DNA from: Methylobacterium durans
GTDB taxonomy: Bacteria; Pseudomonadota; Alphaproteobacteria; Rhizobiales; Beijerinckiaceae
Length of the DNA: 64,000 nt
NCBI RefSeq assembly: GCF_003173715.1
Contig: NZ_CP029550.1
Span: 1,240,001-1,304,000 of the forward strand
Reading direction: 5' to 3'
In this document: one piece after another, positions 63,888 through 64,000 of the stretch
Numbering within the stretch: position 1 is the first letter of the stretch
Layout: each line of letters starts with the position of its first letter
Notes under the pieces: model-generated
Databases searched by the model: none
Seen by the model: the letters and a program-made list of their open reading frames with translations, nothing else
What the model was told of the DNA's origin: nothing
Translations under genes and position numbers: made by a program

Positions 63888-64000
63888 TTACCTGTGAGGT
63901 GCACCGTTGATTTGCACTTGATGAGCATAGGAAGCGAGCGATGTCCGGTTTGATATCCCGAGTTTTTGGTAGATGTTGTAGAGGTGGATCTTCACTGTGC
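63888..64000 (-). CDS. C-terminal end of a LuxR/FixJ-type regulator
   Basis: The frame is open to the right window edge. The visible 37 residues, TVKIHLYNIYQKLGISNRTS then LASYAHQVQ, contain the recognition helix of a LuxR-type helix-turn-helix ('GTVKxHLxNIYxKLGVxNRT'). A TAA at 63888-63890 ends the gene. The upstream receiver or sensor domain is outside the window, so the class (response regulator or other) is unknown. Confidence 0.75.
   Translation of the reverse strand, partial: TVKIHLYNIYQKLGISNRTSLASYAHQVQINGAPHR

Overview
The window is GC-rich, densely coded bacterial DNA. Protein family content and gene style suggest an alphaproteobacterium of the order Hyphomicrobiales, most likely a Methylobacterium/Methylorubrum-type organism. 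That placement is an inference from the proteins; no rRNA or other marker gene is present.

Layout. (1) 0-11.9 kb: the end of a TAXI-type solute-binding protein, a small secreted protein, a two-gene RND efflux operon, a GlxA-type regulator, a two-subunit molybdenum hydroxylase (2Fe-2S subunit plus molybdopterin subunit), a GNAT acetyltransferase and a DUF4239 membrane protein. (2) 12-20.3 kb: a Crp/Fnr regulator with a TTG start, a MarC-family membrane protein, a second RND efflux pair on the minus strand whose permease is frameshifted, and a 5-aminolevulinate synthase with an unusual N-terminal extension. (3) 20.4-27.3 kb: a sulfonate/nitrate-type ABC uptake cluster (binding protein, permease and ATPase coupled by ATGA overlaps, a frameshifted FAD/NAD(P) protein, a second binding protein) with a divergent Crp/Fnr regulator. 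(4) 27.4-38.4 kb: a Sel1-repeat protein, a VapBC-like toxin-antitoxin pair and a complete kdp potassium operon (27-aa membrane peptide, kdpF, kdpA, 65-aa membrane protein, kdpB, kdpC, kdpD, kdpE), with kdpD frameshifted. (5) 38.5-44.1 kb: Sel1 protein, HlyD-type adaptor and type I secretion ABC transporter in one minus-strand operon. (6) 44.2-63.8 kb: an accessory region with lower GC outside the repeat array, full of broken and nested insertion sequences. It carries a giant collagen-like protein (405 uninterrupted G-X-T triplets followed by a His/Asp-rich segment), an HEXXH protein, a GT2-like glycosyltransferase, a methyltransferase, a GT25 glycosyltransferase and a rearranged glmS remnant. 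The window ends in the C-terminus of a LuxR-type regulator.

How the parts may work together. The most interesting unit is the divergent pair formed by the type I secretion operon and the collagen-like gene, with nearby glycosyltransferases including a GT25 enzyme, the family that contains collagen galactosyltransferases. A secreted, threonine-glycosylated, metal-binding collagen-like surface fibre is a coherent hypothesis. Secretion route and glycosylation are inferred from gene neighbourhood only.

Quality note. Four genes (near 14.4, 16.0, 22.0 and 32.0 kb) are each broken by exactly one missing base in a G or C run. In each case one inserted base restores a full-length product. This looks more like systematic homopolymer undercalling than four independent pseudogenes.
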